Source: Mycoplasma elephantis ATCC 51980 (GTDB lineage Bacteria; Bacillota_I; Bacilli_A; Mycoplasmatales; Metamycoplasmataceae). Taken from it: 34,431 nucleotides of DNA. Under the pieces are notes generated by a model. That model was not told the origin of the DNA and searched no databases. It was given only the letters and a program-made list of their open reading frames with translations. Of this stretch, positions 30,978 to 34,431 are shown piece by piece (the first letter of the stretch is position 1; each line of letters begins with the position of its first letter). Position numbers and translations under genes: made by a program. Where the stretch lies: assembly GCF_000687815.1 (NCBI RefSeq), contig NZ_JHXU01000011.1, positions 1 to 34,431 of the forward strand, in the 5' to 3' direction.

Positions 30978-32375
30978 TTATCTTGTATTTCAACTAAATG
31001 ATTTTTGAGCAGAGGCCATCAATACGATAATTCAAACAAATGGTAATATAAAATTTAAAATATTTTCAATTACCGATCCTATCGTTATAATTGAATCTTT
31101 ATTTAAATTACCATGGTTCAATTCTATTAATGAATTATTGAAAAATTTAAATTCATTAATAAAATTGTCATTATTCATAAGTTTTCCAAGATTAGAATTT
31201 TCTAAAGCCGGTTTTAATGAATGATAATCAAATATGATCGGAGGAGTTGTATTTAAAGCATTAATAGTTTTATAACATTCATTCACCTTAAAAATATTAT
31301 ACGAATTAAATTGAATACCTAAATTAGATGTCTTACTTAAAACATCTGGTTGAGTAAAAATGGAATCCTTTAAAGAAGTTAATGCAGCAATTCCGGCCAA
31401 ATCATGTTTTTGTTCTAATTGTTTAAGAGCATTAGCATAATTTCCGACACTTCTAATGTAATTAGAGATATCTGCTATAGAATAAATAGTTGAACTTTGA
31501 GAACTAAAGTTATTAGTCATTTCTATTGGTGTTTTCAAATCATTCAATATTACCGATGCTGAAATATTATTTATGTTATAAATGGTTGATAAATTTGCCC
31601 GACCTTGAAACGCCATTGTGTTTTGAATAATTGGACTTTTAAAGGGGGTAATATATGCTAAATATCACATACTTTTAACATTAGCTATTTGTGCTAATGG
31701 TAAAACTTGTCCACTCAAAAACATTGTAATTATTAGTAAAGAGCTACCAATAGCTTGAATCATTAATATAGATTTTGAAAAACTAACAATAAATAAACCG
31801 ACAGCAACACTTACAAAAGTAAGGATTACAAAACTATATAAATAGCCAACCCATTCAATTCTTGAAAAGATACTTTTTAAACTACTTATGTGAAAATCTA
31901 TAATTATTTTAGCACCATTTAAATCAATAGCCGATGTTTGTTCTATTCTTCCCGCATTTCAATATCTACCAAATATTATTAAAGCAACAAGCATGGTTCA
32001 CAAACCTGAAATAATCATAATTATGAAATAATATAACGCTATATAAATTAGAAATGTTAACGGTTTAACATTTGTTGCCCCAATTCTTTTTAATAGAGTA
32101 GATTTTTTAAACTCAAAAATCGCTGTAGGTAAAGAAACACAAGCTATAGCTAATGGGCCAATACTTATAGTACTACCTAGAACCATTTCATAATTAAAAA
32201 TAGTACCTAAAATGATTGTAAAAACTATTGGATATCCAAAAGCAAAAAAAGGTCCTACAAAAGCTTTCCAAAAATGTTTATTTATAATACTTCAAATACC
32301 TAAAAAAGTTCCATTATTAACTGTTTTGTTATTTTTATTTTTTTCATAATTAGTAAATGTATCTTTTCTAACCAT
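30978..32375 (-). CDS. ABC-2 type transporter permease with a large inserted loop
   Basis: 465 residues. Hydrophobic segments near residues 40-60 (FFAFGYPIVFTIILGTIF), 65-85, 110-130, 170-200 and 205-230 are followed by a hydrophilic stretch of about 190 residues (roughly 250-440), and one last membrane segment (ILNFILPFVWIIVLMA) lies near the C-terminus. The FEFKKSTLLKRIGATN stretch (KSTLLKRIGAT) is the conserved amphipathic part of ABC-2 permeases that contacts the ATPase. It begins 8 bases after the ATPase stop with GGAGG four bases before the ATG, so the two form a transporter pair. Substrate unknown: ABC-2 exporters move lipids, drugs, peptides or polysaccharide. The long insert is predicted to be extracellular and is not part of the core family. 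Confidence 0.8.
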
Positions 32376-32383
32376 AACACCTC

Positions 32384-33205
32384 CTAAATGTAGTAATCAA
32401 GACATTTTTCAACAGAACCAAATTCTTGTTCAGCTTCTTCTTTGGTTTTATCATAAATTACTTTTCCTTTATTGATGATAACAATTCTGTCTGCTAATGT
32501 TTTTATTTCATTTATATCATGAGAAACAAGTAAAAGTGTATTATTGTTAGCTTTAATAAAATCTTTTAAAAAGTACATAAGTCTTGTTTTAATTTTAATA
32601 TCAAGCCCAGTGCTTAATTCGTCCAAGATTAATAACTCTGGTTTATTAATAATAGCTAATAGGGCATTTAATCTTTGATGTTGCCCCCCGCTCAATGATG
32701 CGGCTTTGTTATTAAGAAATTCATCAATCCCGAATATCTTTTCAATCTTTTTTAATTCATCTTCATCAGTTATATTTCCATATATTTTGTTAACTGATTT
32801 AATAACATCATTAACGGTTAATCCTTGTGGATATGATGAGTCTTGAAATTGAATACCAATCTTCCCATTACTATTGTTTTCTTCATTTTTATCGAAGAAA
32901 TATTTAATTTTCCCGCTCGTTGGTTTTGAAATACCAACTATCATTTCAACTAATGTAGTTTTCCCGGCCCCGTTACTTCCTAATAGAGCAACATTTTGAT
33001 TTTTATAAATATCCAAACTCAAATCATTAATTGCTTTGAACTTAACTTTTTTTATTTTGAACTCTTTTACTAAATTAGAAATTTCTATTATTTTTTTCAT
33101 GTCATAATTTCGCTTTTTAATAACGTCAAAAGTTGTAGTTTTATTTTCGTGTTCCACTAAGTTATTCAAGAAATCATCTACTATTTTTTTACTATTTTCC
33201 AACAT
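32384..33205 (-). CDS. ABC transporter ATP-binding protein
   Basis: 273 residues. Walker A LLGSNGAGKTT, Q-loop GIQFQDSSYPQGL, signature LSGGQHQRL, Walker B ELLILDELSTGLD and H-loop LLLVSHDINE are all present, so it is an intact ATPase, most like the ATPases paired with ABC-2 permeases. About 35 residues precede the usual ATPase start (MKKIIEISNLVKEF); a shorter start at 33100 lacks a ribosome binding site. The ribosome binding site for 33205 is weak (AAAGAG). It lies first in a two-gene operon with the permease. A TATAAT box (33274-33279) about 70 bases upstream sits inside a palindrome. Confidence 0.93.
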   Translation of the reverse strand: MLENSKKIVDDFLNNLVEHENKTTTFDVIKKRNYDMKKIIEISNLVKEFKIKKVKFKAINDLSLDIYKNQNVALLGSNGAGKTTLVEMIVGISKPTSGKIKYFFDKNEENNSNGKIGIQFQDSSYPQGLTVNDVIKSVNKIYGNITDEDELKKIEKIFGIDEFLNNKAASLSGGQHQRLNALLAIINKPELLILDELSTGLDIKIKTRLMYFLKDFIKANNNTLLLVSHDINEIKTLADRIVIINKGKVIYDKTKEEAEQEFGSVEKCLDYYI

Positions 33206-33513
33206 ATATTCTCTTTGTATTTTTAATGTTTTATTTTAGTTTATAAAATAACCAAACCTTAATATATATACTAATTATAGTATATATCTATATAAAATAT
33301 ATATTTGCCTTTAAACAATGCATTATAAAAATATAAATATCATATCTTGTAATAAGTAAACATGATATTTATTATATTGAATGAAATATCAAGAAAAAAC
33401 TTTATATGACACAATATAATGTTAAATATTATTTATTTAGTTTAATAAGTATCTAATAAAATTATGATATTTATATTAAGATGATGTGTAAATAAAAAAT
33501 AATAAAAAAGATA
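33206..33513. other. Upstream region of the ABC operon, no gene
   Basis: About 300 bases of AT-rich sequence without a supported ORF. It contains the -10 box and palindrome at 33264-33287; the remainder shows nothing I can assign. Confidence 0.5.
33264..33287 (-). promoter_or_regulatory. Promoter of the ABC operon overlapped by a palindrome
   Basis: ATATATACTA (33264-33273) and TAGTATATAT (33278-33287) are perfect inverted arms around a 4-base centre, and a minus-strand TATAAT (33274-33279) lies in the middle. A regulator binding this dyad would block polymerase; the arms are almost all A/T so chance cannot be excluded. Confidence 0.35.
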
Positions 33514-33517
33514 AATC

Positions 33518-33535
33518 GCAAAAGAATAATTTTGC
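33518..33535 (-). terminator. Terminator after the PD-(D/E)XK gene
   Basis: GCAAAA (33518-33523) pairs with TTTTGC (33530-33535) around a 6-base loop. On the minus strand a T-rich tail (GATTTATCTTTTTT) follows, 11 bases past the stop codon. Confidence 0.55.
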
Positions 33536-33546
33536 AATTCTGATAT

Positions 33547-34431
33547 TTATTTTATACTCTCGAATAATTCATTTAAAAATGAAATAGATCTTCGTTTATT
33601 TTTATTTTCGTTTAATATTTTTTTAATTTCTTTATTGGAACTTGAACCTTCAAAGATAATTTGACTATTTTCTTCTCTTTCTACCTTAGCTAAAATAAGT
33701 GTTAAATTATTTTTATCAGGTTCTTCAAATAATGATATATTTTCATTTTCAAAATATCTTTCATATCCTTTTATAATATTTTTAACTTTATTTGATTCAT
33801 CATTAATATCTTTTACCTCAATATAAAAATAATGGTCTATATTATTTGAATTTACTTTAATAACAAAATCAGGATATGAAGCAGCAATACTTGCCGCCTC
33901 ATCTAAGTATTCAAAATATAATCCGTGAAAAACAGGATTCTTTGTTCATACTTTTATTTTGTATTTACTATTTTCATTATTATTAATAATTCTTTCTTTT
34001 AATTTTTTTAAAAAATTGAACTCAATTTTTGAATCAAAGTAATTAATATTTTCATTGTTTTTTGTTTTTGATTTAATATTTTCATAAGCATATTCTTTTG
34101 AGGCGATATCAGCTTTATCAGTATTTTCTAATATAAAAAATTCACTAGAGTTTGGCAATTTTTCTTTTGTTTTAATTTTGTATAATTCATTTTTTTCAAT
34201 ATTACTTGAATCATTAATAGTTTTAAAAAATATGTGTTTAATTTCTTTTAATTTAGTTATGGAAATAATAGTTCACATAAGATTAATTGAAAAATTGTTT
34301 TCAATAATGTTATTTTCAATAATGTTTTTATTTTCGTTATTTAATTCACCAAAAAATCATCTTTCAATTTCAGAAATAATATCTTTATTAAAATATTTTT
34401 TATTTTCTATTAAGAAATTTTCCTTATACAT
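33547..34431 (-). CDS. PD-(D/E)XK nuclease domain protein, probable C-terminal part of a type III-like restriction enzyme
   Basis: 294 residues open from an ATG at the last window base, so the true start may lie outside and this may be an internal Met. Near residues 160-205 is VWTKNPVFHGLYFEY...AASYPDFVIKVN...HYFYIEVKDIND, a PD-(D/E)XK core: Asp of YPDFVI and Glu-x-Lys of IEVKD. The layout (K-x-P...Y-x-PD-x-x-I ... E-x-K) is what the C-terminal nuclease of type III Res subunits and related DEAD-box restriction proteins shows. No helicase motifs are visible in this window, consistent with a truncated view. The N-terminal half is Asn/Lys/Glu-rich and uninformative. Two TGA codons encode Trp. 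A hairpin terminator follows the stop. Confidence 0.6.

Overview
The window is a very AT-rich Mollicutes chromosome segment, probably Mycoplasma sensu lato. Essentially every real gene reads through in-frame TGA codons at positions where the protein family has Trp (AsnS, PcrA, PheS, FusA), so TGA encodes Trp (translation table 4). Many raw ORFs therefore look fragmented although the genes are intact. I did not measure GC content. The species is unknown; an affinity to the M. hominis / M. fermentans side of the genus is only an impression.

Layout. (1) 1-6399, minus strand: operon asnS - GT2 glycosyltransferase - RDD membrane protein - pcrA helicase - a membrane-anchored protein of unknown function, with 0-7 base gaps or short overlaps. 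(2) 6481-7728, plus: glyA, sharing a bidirectional terminator with the converging argS - S66 peptidase operon (7753-10378, minus). (3) 10449-10616, plus: a perfect -10 box and a terminator bracket a non-coding stretch, a candidate small RNA. (4) 10602-15493, minus: rarA - pheS - ung - pheT, with a uracil-DNA glycosylase gene between the two phenylalanyl-tRNA synthetase subunit genes. (5) 15607-18664, minus: the classic str operon rpsL - rpsG - fusA with promoter and terminator.

Accessory part. (6) 19203-22355, plus: a restriction-modification cassette. It encodes a beta-class adenine/cytosine methyltransferase joined to an alpha-class (Dam/D12-type) methyltransferase, with a +1 frameshift at a run of seven G. 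An AlwI/N.BstNBI-like type IIS endonuclease follows, encoded in two pieces separated only by an in-frame TAA-ATG. (7) 22677-26298, minus: a three-gene operon: a DUF1015 (serine-kinase-like) protein, a fused sugar/choline-type nucleotidyltransferase plus PLP aminotransferase/decarboxylase-fold enzyme, and a LicD-type phosphotransferase. My working hypothesis is a pathway that makes an activated phospho-amino-alcohol (CDP-ethanolamine, or a CDP-serinol-like compound) and attaches it to a surface glycan or glycolipid. (8) 26797-30447, minus: a 1216-residue lipoprotein with two tandem transglutaminase-like Cys-His-Asp domains. (9) 30978-33205, minus: a two-gene ABC-2 type transporter. (10) 33547-34431, minus: a PD-(D/E)XK domain protein, probably the C-terminal part of a type III-like restriction enzyme.

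Regions 1-5 are housekeeping. The systems most worth checking are the methyltransferase/endonuclease cassette and the serine-to-CDP-aminoalcohol/LicD operon. I found no tRNA, rRNA, CRISPR array or intact insertion sequence.
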